From: Channa striata
Taxonomy: Eukaryota > Chordata > Actinopteri > Anabantiformes > Channidae
Reading direction: 5' to 3'
DNA length: 64,000 nt
NCBI GenBank assembly: GCA_033026295.1
Contig: CM065173.1
Location: 15,748,517-15,812,516, forward strand
Below, piece after piece: positions 1 through 13,520 of this stretch; the stretch's first letter is position 1, and every line of letters begins with the position of its first letter. The notes under the pieces were generated by a model, which ran no database searches, was not told the origin of the DNA, and saw only the letters and a program-made list of their open reading frames with translations. A program made the translations under genes and the position numbers.

Positions 1-3000
1 TTGGTTGGAGTTAGACCACACCCTGCCCTAAGGAAAGCAACCCGATCCTGTCTGAACACCCCAGCTCACGTGTCAATAGAAAGAATAATGCTAGTTAAAG
101 CTGCCAAGCTTTATGAAAAAACTAACACAGGTGCAGAAATGTACAGCAGTACCAAACTGTGCATGAATATGTTCTCTCTCATAAAGCAACAATAATGTGA
201 CAGCAACGTGTCAGTGTAAATTGAAGATATATTTTGCTAGCCTAATATGTCTAATAGAATCTATCTTGTCTGCAGTGTTTTTGCCTCACAATGGTAATGT
301 CCTACCCACCTTTTGGAACAGAAAACAAATCCTTTATTAATGCCAAACTCTCGAAACCTTTAAATTTGACAAACCGTCTCAGCTCTGTGTCTTTAAGTGG
401 TTTGCATGTTTTTATATTTCTGTCATTTGACACGTGTGTCTGTTTTTTTTTTCATACATACACACATATCTGAAGCAATTTAATGTCCAGTGTTTTACTT
501 AAAGGAATGTTTTAAATAGGAAGGACATGGAAGCAAATAAAACCTTAAAATGACCAAATTACCTCTATTACCAGTTGACGTGTAGGTGTTCAGCTCTATA
601 AAAATGACCTTACATTGAAAAGACAAGGTGTTTCAGTGTGATGTGATTCACTACTGTATTTGACTTGATTATAGTGGCGCTTATATTTAACAGTGGTAAA
701 GCTTTTTTGCAAAATGATATCGCACAATAAAACACCGGAAAAGCTGCATCTGTGTCAGTCATTTTAAGCAACATGAATCGCACAAGCTTGTCCACCGGAT
801 GGTACAAAAGAAACAGGATATGAGTAATGGTGGTGACGGGTTTGGCCTATGTTTTTATGGGGTGGGCATGGCAACCAGGGACCAAAATGGAAAGGGACAA
901 AAGGAGAATACTATACCTTTCAGTCTACTACATAGCTTTTCAGAGTATTGACCATTACAACTTGTGGTTGTATTTAAGTTGATGACATGTAGTCAGATTG
1001 CTGACTAACGCATTATAAACTGCGGATATTAAATTTCACACAGATCAGACTGTATAACCAGACTGACTAACTATTAAGAAAACGCCCCCACTGGGCTGTA
1101 ATATGACAATGGAAACAGTTAGGAAGTCATTAGCGTCTGACTCTTTTAGGACAAATACAACTAAGAAAAAACATTTTGCATTTTTGTTTATTATAGGTCT
1201 ACATTCTCCAAGTAATTTTTCAAATAGTCTTATAGACTATTGTTGTACTGAGAATAATTGCTTAAAAACATACTGTTTTATACTGTTTTCAGCCCAGTAA
1301 GCCACAAATTCCTTCCCTATTCATGGAAGCTGCTACACTGTTCTTTCTGCAAGATAACAAGCTGCTGGGTACAAGATGAACCCAGGGCAAAGATAAAGAA
1401 ACAGCAGTTTCAAAAGAGTTAGCAGCATCCATCACCCAAAGGCCATTTGTCACACTTGTCATGCTGCCAATAAATTATATATTACAATATTGTTTAAAAT
1501 ATATTTTTAAACAAACACGATTAGAATGAGACACTGACAAAATATCTCATTTTCATGCTTGCAGTATTGTGCCTGGCCGTCTTGATATCACCTCATGAAA
1601 ATGAACAATGTCCAGCACATGGTCAAACTAAAAGCAACAGATCAGTTTTTAATGGTGTTAGGATGAGTAAGCAAACAAACACCAAACAGACAGTTTGGAA
1701 TGCTGAGTGATTCCCAGACGGGTCTCCCGAGTTTGATGGACCCTGTCCAAGGACACACAACGAGCGGTTCACCATTTTTTGCAAGTCAATAAATAGTCTG
1801 GGCCTACATGATTTGGAATACTTGCAATTGTATATAGTGCTTTGAGATAATTATTATCCCCCTCTCTAAAATAGCTTTCTGCAAACTCTCAGGATTGAAT
1901 AACAAGGTTACAGACTAGACTAATACCAGAGCCAGTGGTGGGGTATATGCCAAAGACTACACGAATCCCTCATAGGCACCTGTGACCTGATTTTCTCACA
2001 TCTCCCTCTCAGCCTCTGTTTTACTGCATGCATATCTCAAGCAAACAAGGCAGTTCGGAATGCCAAAACCCAGATCCTAGATCAATAGGAGATTAAATTC
2101 CTTTTACCTCAACTGAGATATAGTATTTAAACCTGGGCTTTCTAATCCCAGCCTGAAAGTGTAAAGGCTAAACAAAAAGAATTAGTGTTTTACCCATGGG
2201 CCACAACACTGCTCACTGCTTTACACATCCACCTCCTCGCCTCCTTCTGTCAGTGAAAACCGATAAGAATAGCTGACAACTCTCACATTCTTTTCATTCG
2301 TATGCTTCTCAGGGCCTATTGACATTACACAGGACTGCATGTGTCTAGTGCTGAAGGGGGACAGTGCATTTTAAATATTTTAACTCTGGAAAAATGTGCA
2401 TATTGCTTTGTTACTGTATTATTGTATGAGGTGGACTCTATCCCCCTTATCTCTTGTCAAGGAGAAGGGAAAGTGTGAGGCAACATCTACTGTATGTGTT
2501 CACAAAAATCTCAAAGGAGCAAAGGAAGACACGTGTTCATTTCTTCAGCTCTCACTGAAGGAGATAACCTGAGGACACAACTCTCTGGGTTCTCTCTTTA
2601 ATTCATTGCTGTGTATGTGTCTATTCTTATACATAGTCACCTTAAACTTCCTTTCCTTGTCACTCTGAGGCTAAGAGAAGGAACTGTTCGGGCCTTCCTC
2701 GTTCACATAGTTTTGACATAATGCTGGAAGCGAGCTGTAGGGAGATGCTGAGTCCCACAGCAATACAGGAAGAAAGGAAGGGAGAAACGACGACATGGTA
2801 AAAAAAAAAATGAAAGCAGGAAAGGGAGAGGAATGGATGTGAAACTGCTGTGTGGAATGGTTGTCTATGAGTGAAGTTAATAGTAAAAGGACATGACACA
2901 TGAAAATGTGAAGGTGTCGCTGAAAGGCCGACTCAGAAGCTTAGGACAACATTCTCCATGGGGCATCAGCTTCCTTTTTCTAATTAGTGAGTTGAAAGAA

Positions 3001-4378
3001 TCCTCATGATATGGAGTGTATTTTAAGCAGACGATAACTGTGTAAGCCTCTGCTCTTTGCATCATTAGACATGCAGCCATGCAGTCTGTGACAGTTTGAC
3101 AGTCAACTTTTCCTTTCATTTCTTCATCTCTCATGCCTGAGAGTGACATTCCTGATGTCACATGTCCTCATTTGATTCGTGATTTCATCTAGGATTTTTG
3201 CAGCATATTTGAAAAGCTTTGAAGAGAACCATAGAGGCCGGAAGGAAATTAGACTAAAGGGGGACAGACAAGCTCATCTGTCTGATTTATTATGGCCTGG
3301 TAAGTGTTTTGAGCAATGGGGGTGTGGAGAACCAGCCAGACATAAGCTTTTGTTAACTGCAGTCCAACCACAGAGCATGTCTAGATACGCCTCTCTTATG
3401 GCCTGACAAGACCTACACAAGCTGCACACAGTTTGGGTTTAGTATCACTTTTTCCGCTAAGTTTGCCTCCACTCAATGAGAGTAACACAGAGGCTGACTA
3501 CAAATAGTTAAAGTAACACGTGCTTTCCGGGTTTTTGACAAGGTTGCTTCATAAGAAGGGGGGGTTCAAGCGGAACAGGTGGTCTCAGAGGGAGAAAGGA
3601 GGGGTGCCAGAAGGAGGCACAGAGAGTAGAAGCAGCCAAGTGTCAGGTTTCTACAAGGCGAGCCTTCACAGCTGAACGGTGGTGGCATGACCTTCGAGGT
3701 TCAGGAGGTTTTACAACAAACATTCCAACAGAGGTTTTCAATCTGGCTGCGTAATAAAATGCTTTTCAAAAGCGACACAAGGCACTTTGGGGCCAAACAA
3801 TTCTCAGGACTTAATTCTAGGGACTAATGTCTGTGGGGCTTTTCACCGGAACTAGACCCCTTAAGGGTCTTTTTTTTCAGTTGTTTGTATTCAACCTCCA
3901 GTAGGAATTCAGTGACGCGGGATGGAGTTAGTTAGTTCGCATGCATATATGTATTCCCACATTGATTTGATGCATTGATATCTACATGCATATCAAAACT
4001 ATAGAGCAACAGTCCAACGACAAAGGCCTTGACCACCGATCACCTCAGCATGCCTCTTTTTCCCTTGCACCTCCACATTGTGAGATCTGTATAGATTCAG
4101 ATCACGTCTTTTAAATCTAAATGGAGACTTTCTCACATGAACACAAAGCACCGATGCATTGTTGTTCTCCCATGAGAAGTCACACCTGTTATGTACATGA
4201 CTCCTATTCGGACTCAGAATCAGAGAGGCTTTGTTAATCCCAGAGGTGAAATTGGTTCGTCTGATAAAATGCCTGCTCTACTAATAGGAGCTAAAAATGT
4301 TCCTCAAAACAAGAGTTCTAGGAACTTTTGACACAAGAAAAAGAGGAAACTTCTGATTATGGATCTAAGGACACTTAC
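1..4378. other. non-coding stretch, no gene recognised
   Basis: I find no coding exon here. The open frames are short, lack splice context and match no family I recognise. If the minus-strand exon at 4379-4441 is real, this stretch is intron of that gene. A short piece near 4217-4250 (a TTAATCCC word followed by GTGAAATTGG) resembles tails of fish retroelements but is too short to classify. Confidence 0.5.
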
Positions 4379-4441
4379 CTTGGATTGCTCAAGCAAAGCC
4401 AAGGGCTTCAATCAGATGCTGTGGTTCTTCTTTCTTGACTT
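4379..4441 (-). other. candidate internal non-coding exon (5' UTR) of an unidentified minus-strand gene
   Basis: On the minus strand a pyrimidine-rich tract (CCAATTTTTCTTATTTCTG) runs into a CAACAG acceptor. The 63-base segment after it ends in CAAG followed by GTAAGT, a consensus donor. All three frames of the segment contain a stop, so if spliced it is most likely untranslated leader. It could be the second exon of the transcript whose first-exon candidate ends at 11225. Human AHNAK lies directly downstream of EEF1G on the same strand, so ahnak is the best guess, but no coding sequence of it lies in the window. The splice signals are seen directly; the gene assignment is inference. Confidence 0.4.
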
Positions 4442-7400
4442 CTGTTGACAGAAATAAGAAAAATTGGGCTTTAGAACATAATTTTCTAAACATACAAATG
4501 GGCAGAAGAAAAATAACCTATTCTGAATTTATCATGCTGCTCTCTAGCATGATATCATTCCTTGTTTAATGTTTCATGTTTGACAAAAACCCATTTGTCA
4601 CACATACGCCACGTAGTGTGGCTACACTCAGGATTTACTCATGACATTTAGTGTTCATGCTCATTGGGCTTCCAATCTGAGCTGTCAGAGCTTTCATAAT
4701 TAAACGGTCAAGTATTATTTACCCTGGTGACTAATTATTCAAAAATGGCCCCTGAACTAAATAAATCCATGTACTTGTTTGGTGCGGCTCTTTCTTCTGC
4801 AAATATTGGGTTAGGCGGACACAACGTTGGACTGGAAATTTAAAGTGCTAGTTGATTTCTAAAATAATTATAACATTATTGAAAACCACGAGACAAGAGT
4901 GGACTGCCAATTTGTAAAGTATAAAACCACTGTAGTAAAAGAGCAGAAGTAGTCACAGATGCCAAGAAAATGTGGAAATTATATTTACTTGCAATCTGTC
5001 AATTTGATGTTAAGTCAGTCTTGCTTTTGTTGTTTTAACTAGCCCAAAATCTAACAGAACCTATGACGATTGTGCCTTGAGTCCATCTGCATATTGTGAA
5101 ACAAAGCCTTGTCTTTGTCAGTCCCAGTACAAACAGAGCCAGACTTGATGTGTGTACACACAGGCATCTGCCAGTGGGAACATGCCCCTCAGAAACATTC
5201 TTCTGGGACAGACTCTTCAGCCCCATCATTAACCTCCCCCGTGGCCCATGTTCAGCATACAACAGTCAGATTTAAATACCTATAACAAACACTAAATGGA
5301 CAAAAAAGAGAAAGTTTCTCAAAGCCAACAGAATTGGTGGGAATCTTTTAAAATAATTTAGTCAAAACATTCTTGCTGATAGCCTTTTTGAACTGGTCCT
5401 ATACTGAAATAGATGGGACATAGCTGAAATGAATGCCAGCCACTAAGTGCTTGTCATTATGTTTGTGTAGGGACACAGCAGCTGTGTATACTCTCTTGCC
5501 CATCCTCTGGTTACAGAGACGTAGCATCACACACAGCTCATTCAGGTAAAGGTCCAAATGAATGACAGTTTCCACAGGTACAGTTACCAGACTAATGAGA
5601 CGTGAGCTATAATTGGCTTGTAACAGTGATTCCCAAACCATTAGTGTATTAGACCTCTTTAAGACATGCATGATTTGTTTGTTGTGAGATTTGTGCATGA
5701 TTGTGATATTATATAGCACCCAGATACATAAAGCAGGAAAGCAAATATTGGGTCATGCAAGTACATATTTTTTACAATGGTCATATCTGTGTAAACAAAC
5801 TCAAAAGAGAAGACAGATGCTCCCCTCCCTTCTGTACTTAATACACTGGTGACACTATACACATAACCACACCAATGCATGCACACTATGAGTGAATTGT
5901 GGTCACTGGTAATGTGGTAAACAAACAAATATACATCTGTTGAAAAGTAAAGGTACCACGCCACTATTCACGAGGCTTTGCCTGTGTCTGCGCTCAGCGC
6001 ACAGAGGGAGCAGCTCAGAGCACGGCCCCACCCAGGCCTCCAGTCACACACATTCCTTGATAGAGCTGTCAGGCCAGCTGGAAGGGAGCCCAGCCTCTCC
6101 CCATAGTGACTAACTCCAAAGAAATGTCCTCTTTCTCTCTTACTCTGACTCCAGCCCAGTCCCCTGCACCCTGCATTAGTGCCCACCTCCATGTAGTCAG
6201 CCCATCACACCCTTATCCTCCAGATTTTGCTCAAATATACGAGAATGCCATGTTTAGTTAGATTGGCACGTTAAACTTAATGGGTTCCTGAAAAACATTC
6301 TAAATGTATTTCATTTTCATGATTCATATCACCATCGCCATCACTGTTATTTTAGTGTGCCCCACCGCTGCACGCAGTTGATGCAACATACAGCTCTCTA
6401 GACCTCATTGCTATCCTCACCACAGGCGTTATCTCTTCTTCTACTCCTTGATAACACAAACCTAAGCTGTTCTATACACGAGAGTGTCACACCACACTGG
6501 AAACTGATCAAAGTGACTGTATTTAGTCCGTCAACAGAAAACAGGAGCAGTGTGACAACGATTAAAGCTCCAGTGTAAGTGAATCAGGCACCGCGGTGCT
6601 GGAAAAGGACACAATTTGATTATGAGCAAATAAGAAGGCCTCAGTGTAAAAGAGGGAGAAACAAGCCGTGACCAAATCAATCTTGTCATCAAAACAGAAC
6701 GGACTCCCTGTTCCCCTCTCTGTGATGTAATTTGATATAGCAAGTACAGCAAATACAAAACGAGATATCGCAGGCCCCAGCATAGGTTCAAAAACAGAGA
6801 TAGGCCGTGCATGTGTGACACATAGAAAAGGAATGTGCGTCAAAATAAAGGGTTCTTTTCTGCACCCCATAGTCCACACAACCCTGAAGCAAACCACAAG
6901 TGCTGTAGAAGACCAAAGCCTGCCCACTGACGCCAACTTGGCCTGCAGCTGATTAAACCATTGTGACTTTGGCAGGAGTTCCTGCGCCGAGAAGAAAAAC
7001 TAAAGAAAATCCTTAAACTCCTTGTCTCTTGCTTTTACAAGATCACAAACGAGGCGAGGGGGTTGTGTTGAGTCATTTCAACCGTGCCTTCGTTTTTCCT
7101 GAAAGTCTCATGGTGAAAAGGTTCTAATCTGTTTCAGTTGGTACGTGCCAGATATCTCATCTATCATTACACATTGTTTTCTATCACTTCCCTAAACATT
7201 CGCAGAGGGAGGATCGTTAAATTTTCACTTCTTTTCCGTATGCACTTGTGCTTTAAGTGGACCTTTTCCTTCTGTTTCCGGTAATCTAGGCTGCATAAGT
7301 AAGTGCTGCTGAAAATCTTACAAAGACAATTTTTTGATATAAATACTAACGAGTGAATTTATAATTATTTTTTTTTTGCAAAAATGAAACCAAACATTTT

Positions 7401-10400
7401 AGTAATAGCTGAAGTGATGAAATGAGAAGTGATCCTAGACTGGTTCCTACAGACAGTTTCAGAGCCAAGAATGTCGAGCAACTACCAAAGCATCACAAAT
7501 CGAATTCAAAGAAGCACAGCCATGTTTTTTCCCCACAGAGAGATACATGAGAGAGTTGAGAAATGTAAATTTTCAAGTGACATAACTTGTTAAACCAGCA
7601 AAAAGCAAGAAGAAGGAGGATGGAGTTTACTGCGTCACATGAGGCTTACGGGGACAAGACGACACTATACAAGCCCAGATATTTAACTGCCCAACTTCAA
7701 CTGAGTTTCGTTTGGATTAGTTAGTCTGTCCAACACAACTGTGCAAATGCAAGTCCATTCATGGAGACGAGAAGGTCAAGAGCTAGATGGAAGGAGCAGA
7801 ATGTATCAGACGTCCCTGGCCATACTTGAAGCATAAGCATTACATAAGGATGTGTATTCATAGTTAGAATGTAGTTCACACCAGAGCAGTGCAGAGCTGT
7901 TTTGAGCAAGACAAACAGCTGGATTATGAGTGCCACCCTTGACTATCATGAGCCAGATAAAGAAGGCCTAAACAAAGCCAAATGTATTTCTAAATTTACA
8001 TTCCAAGCCCTGCTGAGCTGACATTTGCGGCAGCTCATTCCATGAGGAGTTTTGTAACAGATGCTGTACGTCGTATCTCGTTCAAAGAAACGCACCAGCA
8101 TTTGCAGGGTGCAGGCCAGGTAGACTGCAAACTACAACATTTGTGCTAGATTGTAAGATTTGGTGCGTTTGGATAAATCTGTTTCGCAGATGTTTGGCAG
8201 TACAATTTTGGAGGTTGTTGGCTTGCCAAATGAAATGATTTACACTGTTTTGAATTCCCTGCAAAGCCCCACCAAGCTTTAAGATACGGTTAGCAAGTCG
8301 GAATTGCATCCAGCATGCATACGTGTAGGGTGTGGCGTCCAGGGTATTATGTGATAATTGTGTCATCATACCTCTCAAATCGCTATTTCTCAACAACAAG
8401 GTAAGCGGTGCTAATGATAGACAGGCCACAAAGTGCACAGAAGACACGCAGAACTTTTCCAGCCGGTACTCAGTGGATGAGAAGGGAGTGGCTGCTGGGT
8501 GACTTGCCTAGAAAATCAGTTGTGTGCCTACAAATATGCTATTCATCGAAACATCACAACGTCCATTTACATGTTATACACGTTATAGTTATTTAGCCTG
8601 CCTACTTTATATAACTTGATCTGTTCATCTCTGTCTGTTCATTCGTCCACCCACCGATTCAACAAACCCTTGAGGAAATGACAGAGGAAGTGTGCTAGAG
8701 ATGAGTTTATTTCCGTTTCACACTGGCACGTCAGAGCAACGCATCTCTCATCTGTGCTTCCAGCCATCAGAGCTGCCAGAACACTGTGATAAATATCTTG
8801 ACACAGTTCAGATAAGATTCCAAAGTCATGATGCGTGCCGATTTCCTCGGGCTAGGAAAGATACTGTTTGTCAATTTAGTCGAACTCTGCAAAATGTCAG
8901 CTCGACGCGTTGACTGAGCAACATCGGATCAAGAAAGTTGTTTTTCCCCAAATTACTGTGTGGTTTGTGGAATTCAAAAATATTATTATTATTATTTTAG
9001 GTGACAACACAATGAAGTCTCTGTACTGCTGTCCTTGTAGAAAGTGCAAGTATCCGCCCCGGGCCAAAATGAGGCCCTGTGAACCGACAGACGTTGTAGC
9101 TGCAGGCATTTAGAAACCAGCTCTGAAAGTTTCCGTGCTTGAAATATAAGTTCCATACCTGTCACATGTGTATAGGTCTTTACCGCTGCTTGCAGCAAGA
9201 ATCTACACCTTTAGTGAACACGTTATGCAATATTTCATACCACATTATCACCAAGCACAACATAAATGTCTGAAACACACAAAAAATATCATATAATTGA
9301 GAAACAACCAAAGGAAACATTTAGCCCCAGTCTGTGTCACAACCACCTTGGCAAGAGCGACTGACTAACAGCTTCGGGGCACAGGGAGCGAGTTAAGTGA
9401 GCGCTGTAGAAAATGCTGCGCAACAGCGAGCAGGCAGCAGTGAAATGAAGTTGGGTGTGGCAGGAGGGAGCAGTGGAGGAGAGGCTACAGCACAAAGAGA
9501 AATATGACTGTTAAGCAAATTAGGATGGTGTGTGGTCTGTGGTCTGTTTTTTTTCTTTACTTCAACTTGAACAAATGTATCATATAAAATTTAGACGCAA
9601 CTATTTGTGATCAATCTAGTGCAAACCACAGCTGGAAAGATGCGACTGACGCTTTACGTTCACACTAGGCAGAAAAGTAACTCTCTGTCATGTCCTGGGT
9701 TTAGAAACTCCGTTTTGACTCTCTACAAACGTGCAAAGTCTCAGCTCCCCCCCCCGTCTATGCCTCAAACCTGGTTTCAATTAGCTTGTCTTTCCAAACC
9801 ACTACATTCCATTACTCCCCTCCTCACCCTCGCCCCGCCCATCCCCCCGTGCTAGCGCGCTCCCCAACTCCCTTTCCCCATCTTCCTCCTTCCTCCTCCT
9901 CTTCCCCCATCTCCTTCCCTGCACACTCTGCCCAGGATCCTGCGATATGAGATCCACAGTGACAGAAACAAACACAAATCTCTCTCTGTCTCTGCCTAAG
10001 AAAAGTCATAAAAATATGTGACAGCACTTTCCACTTCTCTCTTATGTAACAATGTAAGTATGCCTTCTCAAAAAACAGATTTTTCTCATACCAGAACCAT
10101 TGCGATAAGTTCATATCTTCATGATTGATACTTTTACTTTTTGTTTGAATGGCCTGGATACCGTATAAAGGTCCGTGTGAACTACTTGCTGCAGCAACCA
10201 TGAAGTGTATGTTTTATGTTCTTTTTCTCTCTCTTTCTTTTTTTTTTTTTGTCCTTGAAGGGTGTGGAGGAGACAGCAAAGCAAAAAGGGAGGGCGAAAA
10301 AAAGGAGGGGGTGAAGGGAGGTGAAGGAAAGGAATCCACACCCAAGCTTGTTCTTGCAGGTCCTCACAGGGAAGTACCTTTACTTTTTAAATTCCCTAGT

Positions 10401-11224
10401 CTTAGCACAGGGCGTTGGTCAGAGAAGACAAACACTTGAAGGATAACGTCGCTGCACACTTTTCGAGTTTTCATTCAACCTTTGTCAAGTGTGCAGGATT
10501 TCCTAGTGCTCTAAAACTGTTGCTAACCCAAAGACGCAATGATATAAATGGAAAGGACATCCATGTTGCTCAATAATATAATCACTATACAAAGAAAGAT
10601 TTATGTTATGTCTTCTTTCCGAAAGGACTAAAATCACATGAAGATACACCAAACTGTCTCTAGAGCTGCAGATTCATCACTCGCATGCACCTTGGGTAAA
10701 ATCGCTGGTTGCAGTAACAGAAAAGTGAAGTGCGCAACTCCAGTCAAGTCCTCAGCATTCATGTGGTGGCTGTGGGTACACACCCACTTTTCATGTGCAG
10801 CGCTATTTTAAAACAGCAATTAAAACTTCAGATTATATTCATACCAAATTACTGCCACATTACATCACGAAGGAGCAAAGTAATAACAAACATCTTTTGT
10901 CTTCAAACAACTGAACAACATTAAACAAAGCTTAAATTATAGGAATGATATGTGGAGATAAACATATGACAAAGTAGGACAAAGTCAATATGATATTGCC
11001 ACTGATACACAGATTCACTAAAAGGACCCACTGGGATGCTACAGGAAGACTTGAGTAACTTTTAGAATTTGTAACTCAGTTGCATTGATCAACTTTTTGT
11101 CAGTGAAATGTATTTTTGTGGCACAGTTAAGTTGTAATTAAAGCAAAACTGGCAACAAAGTTTATCAAAACTTTGAAAAACAGACTCAGTTTAATCTGCA
11201 GAAGGACAATAAGAAACTTTTTAC
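4442..11224. other. non-coding stretch, likely intron
   Basis: No exon with convincing coding content was found on either strand. A pyrimidine-rich tract runs at about 9737-9925 and contains a GC box (CGCCCCGCCC, 9831-9840) with a few CpGs, so a weak promoter or alternative first exon there is possible. A 15-base T run lies near 10,236. If the candidate exons at 4379-4441 and 11225-11415 are joined, this stretch is an intron of about 6.8 kb. Confidence 0.45.
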
Positions 11225-11415
11225 CTGTGCGCAATCTTTGCGCTCAAGAAGCCTCACACCCGCTTGAGCATCCTTGAAAACGTGTCCTCTCCCTTTCTCC
11301 TCAGTCCAAGAAAAGCACTTCTTCCACTCACAACTTTGCAGTCTATGAGGATTCTGTCACTCTTTTCCTATTTCTCGATCAACCAAGTTTCCAGGGCGTT
11401 TCCTGCCCCCCTCTC
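11225..11415 (-). other. candidate first (5' UTR) exon of an unidentified minus-strand gene
   Basis: On the minus strand a CpG-containing segment ends in GCGCACAG followed by GTAAAAAG, a good splice donor, with its last exon base at 11225. About 25-30 bases upstream of the proposed start there is a TATA-like TTTAAAT (near 11440), followed by a purine-rich GGAGGGAGGGAGAG stretch. The right boundary is a guess from the TATA spacing. The position, downstream of eef1g on the same strand, fits the 5' end of ahnak by comparison with human 11q12.3. No protein evidence is available. Confidence 0.33.
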
Positions 11416-13178
11416 TCCCTCCCTCCTCTGCTCCGAGTTGATTTAAACTTGTTTTTTTCTTAACAGCCTGCTCCTCTTGGCTGAGCAGAGTGGCTGGTCA
11501 GGGAGCTGGGTAGGGCTCCTGGTTTGCAGAAGGAGGGGCATACAGGGGAGGGAACGAGGGAGTGGTCCTCTGCAGCCGTGGGACCACCCACTGCTTCACA
11601 GACGGGGCTCTGACTTCTGCTTGAAAATGTCATGAATGTCGGCTCATTGTCACATATGTACATTAACAGTTGAAAATGTCAGCGGGATTTTAAAGGTATC
11701 AAGAGCTTTTGAATCTGTCAAATCTGTCCTGAGATACAGTGACATTTTTGAAATGGGTTTGGAGATTTTTGTTTTGGTACTAGTACCAATGACCACAATG
11801 CAAGAAAATATTTGTTTCTGAACTGTTTTAAACTTTTCAAAGCATGTGACTAACTCACCATACACAGCACACACCCATTCACGAGGGACGGCTGATTTGT
11901 ATAAATGCTCACACATTTATGTAAAGCAGCACAACAGTCATAATCCAGTGCATGACTTTTTTCTCATTTCTCATTTTCATCCATTTCAGGATAAGAGTGA
12001 AGTACACTCTGAAGCACCACAGCATGAGAATCATATCATTAGACAATGACATAAACATGCTATTATAGCATTTAAATTACTGCACACAGACTGACACAAA
12101 GTTATCATTAACACAGTGACTCAGGAATGAGTCCTTTACTTACATACAAAAGGCAAAGTGTGTATTTACAAGGCAGCATTTTCTTTTTTTATTTAGTTTT
12201 GTTTAACAACGCCCACCCCTGAACCAGATCTCACTGGACTTCAATAAATGCATGGTTTATGGTAAAAAAACAAAATAAAAAACAACAACATATATATGTA
12301 CATATAAATATGTTTTGGAGTTTTAAACATAGGACTCTGAGCACATGCATTCCACGTTTTAATCTTCCCCTCGATGAATCTGAAAACAGCTATTGTAACG
12401 GTAATCTGAGTAAATAACAGTGGGAAAGCTGTGCTCTCTTCCCACTATCATTTTGTAATAACAAAGTCAGGTGAAAGATTTTTTTCCACGAAACGCTTTG
12501 AACGTAGAGCTTCCGCCACGCTTGGAAGACGTGCTGCAGCAGCCGTGTTACAGTGACCTGGTATCACATCATGTTAATGTTATTTTTTAAAAGTATATTC
12601 AACTAATTACTCTCACGGCAATTAACACTGCTCTTGCCAAGGTAATCACGTGCTAACCAATGAGCATTTCACATTAAAATTAAAAAGTATAAGCAAACAT
12701 TTGAATTAATGTTGGACTGTAATGATGAACAAACACAATGCTAACATTACAGGCTATCATCAAAAGTTGAAGAAAGGAACGATTTGTTTAAAGCCAACAC
12801 TTCATAGTTAAAAACTGAATTCTAAATTGGATTCTCCAAAGTATTGGACCTGATAAACTGCCTAAATATGACACTGTCAGAACCAAATAGTTTGATTTTC
12901 ACCACTATTTACAGATATTTCACGTCTAAAACAACAACCTTTGAACTTTGGTCTTTTGAAACAAACCTGTCAAAAAGTCAATTTTGACTTCAGGAGATGA
13001 ACTCCTAGTACGGAGTGAGAACGTGCAGGAGCATTTCACAGATAAGGATCACTCAGAAGTCATGTCTTTAAGCTGACTCAAGACACGCTGACCCAGTTTG
13101 TCAAAAGGAAAGTTTACTTAATGAAAAGAAAACATGTAATACACATAACTGAATGAAATGCATTCCAACACAGAGGAC

Positions 13179-13520
13179 CACGGTGGTGGAGTGGTTAGTG
13201 CTGGTCAGACGTCCTGTGTGGAGCTTGTATGTTGTCCCTGGTCTTCCTCCCACAGCCCAACGACCATATTAGCTCCACTGGCGACTCTAAATATCCCGTA
13301 GGTGTGAACGTGAATGGTTGCTTGTCATTGAGTCTCTCTGTGGCGACCTCGAGATGGCCAGCCCCCGCAACCCTGAACAGGATAAGTGGGTGGATGGAAA
13401 CTATGAAATCAACATCCACTTTTATTCTGACAATGTTAAATAACAGTATAGCCGGCAGGTGGATTCAAACTGGGGACAGTCTCGCGCTGACCCCTCCACC
13501 ACTGCGCTGCCCTGCATTTG
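13179..13520. repeat. degenerate tRNA-derived SINE pair, head-to-head copies
   Basis: A plus-strand copy at about 13,179-13,405 contains the typical fish words GGTGGAGTGGTTAG, GTCTTCCTCCCACAG, GCGACTCTAAAT and GTGAATGGTTG, and ends in GGATAAGTGGGTGGATGGA. It lacks the middle part with the B-box. Just to its right, at 13,450-13,520, the head of the same family lies in the opposite orientation; its reverse complement reads GCAGCGCAGTGGTGGAGGGG and then CAGTTTGAATCC. A third relative lies at 44,700-44,945. The family is common in fish genomes; I give no formal name. Confidence 0.65.

Noticed and set aside
9824..10341. Overlapping open frames with Glu/Gly or Lys/Glu runs
   Set aside because: They come from a purine/pyrimidine-rich low-complexity strip, not from a protein gene.
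11850..11870. Strong minus-strand donor-like ATGGTGAGT
   Set aside because: No acceptor or coding frame could be found to go with it, so it is treated as chance.
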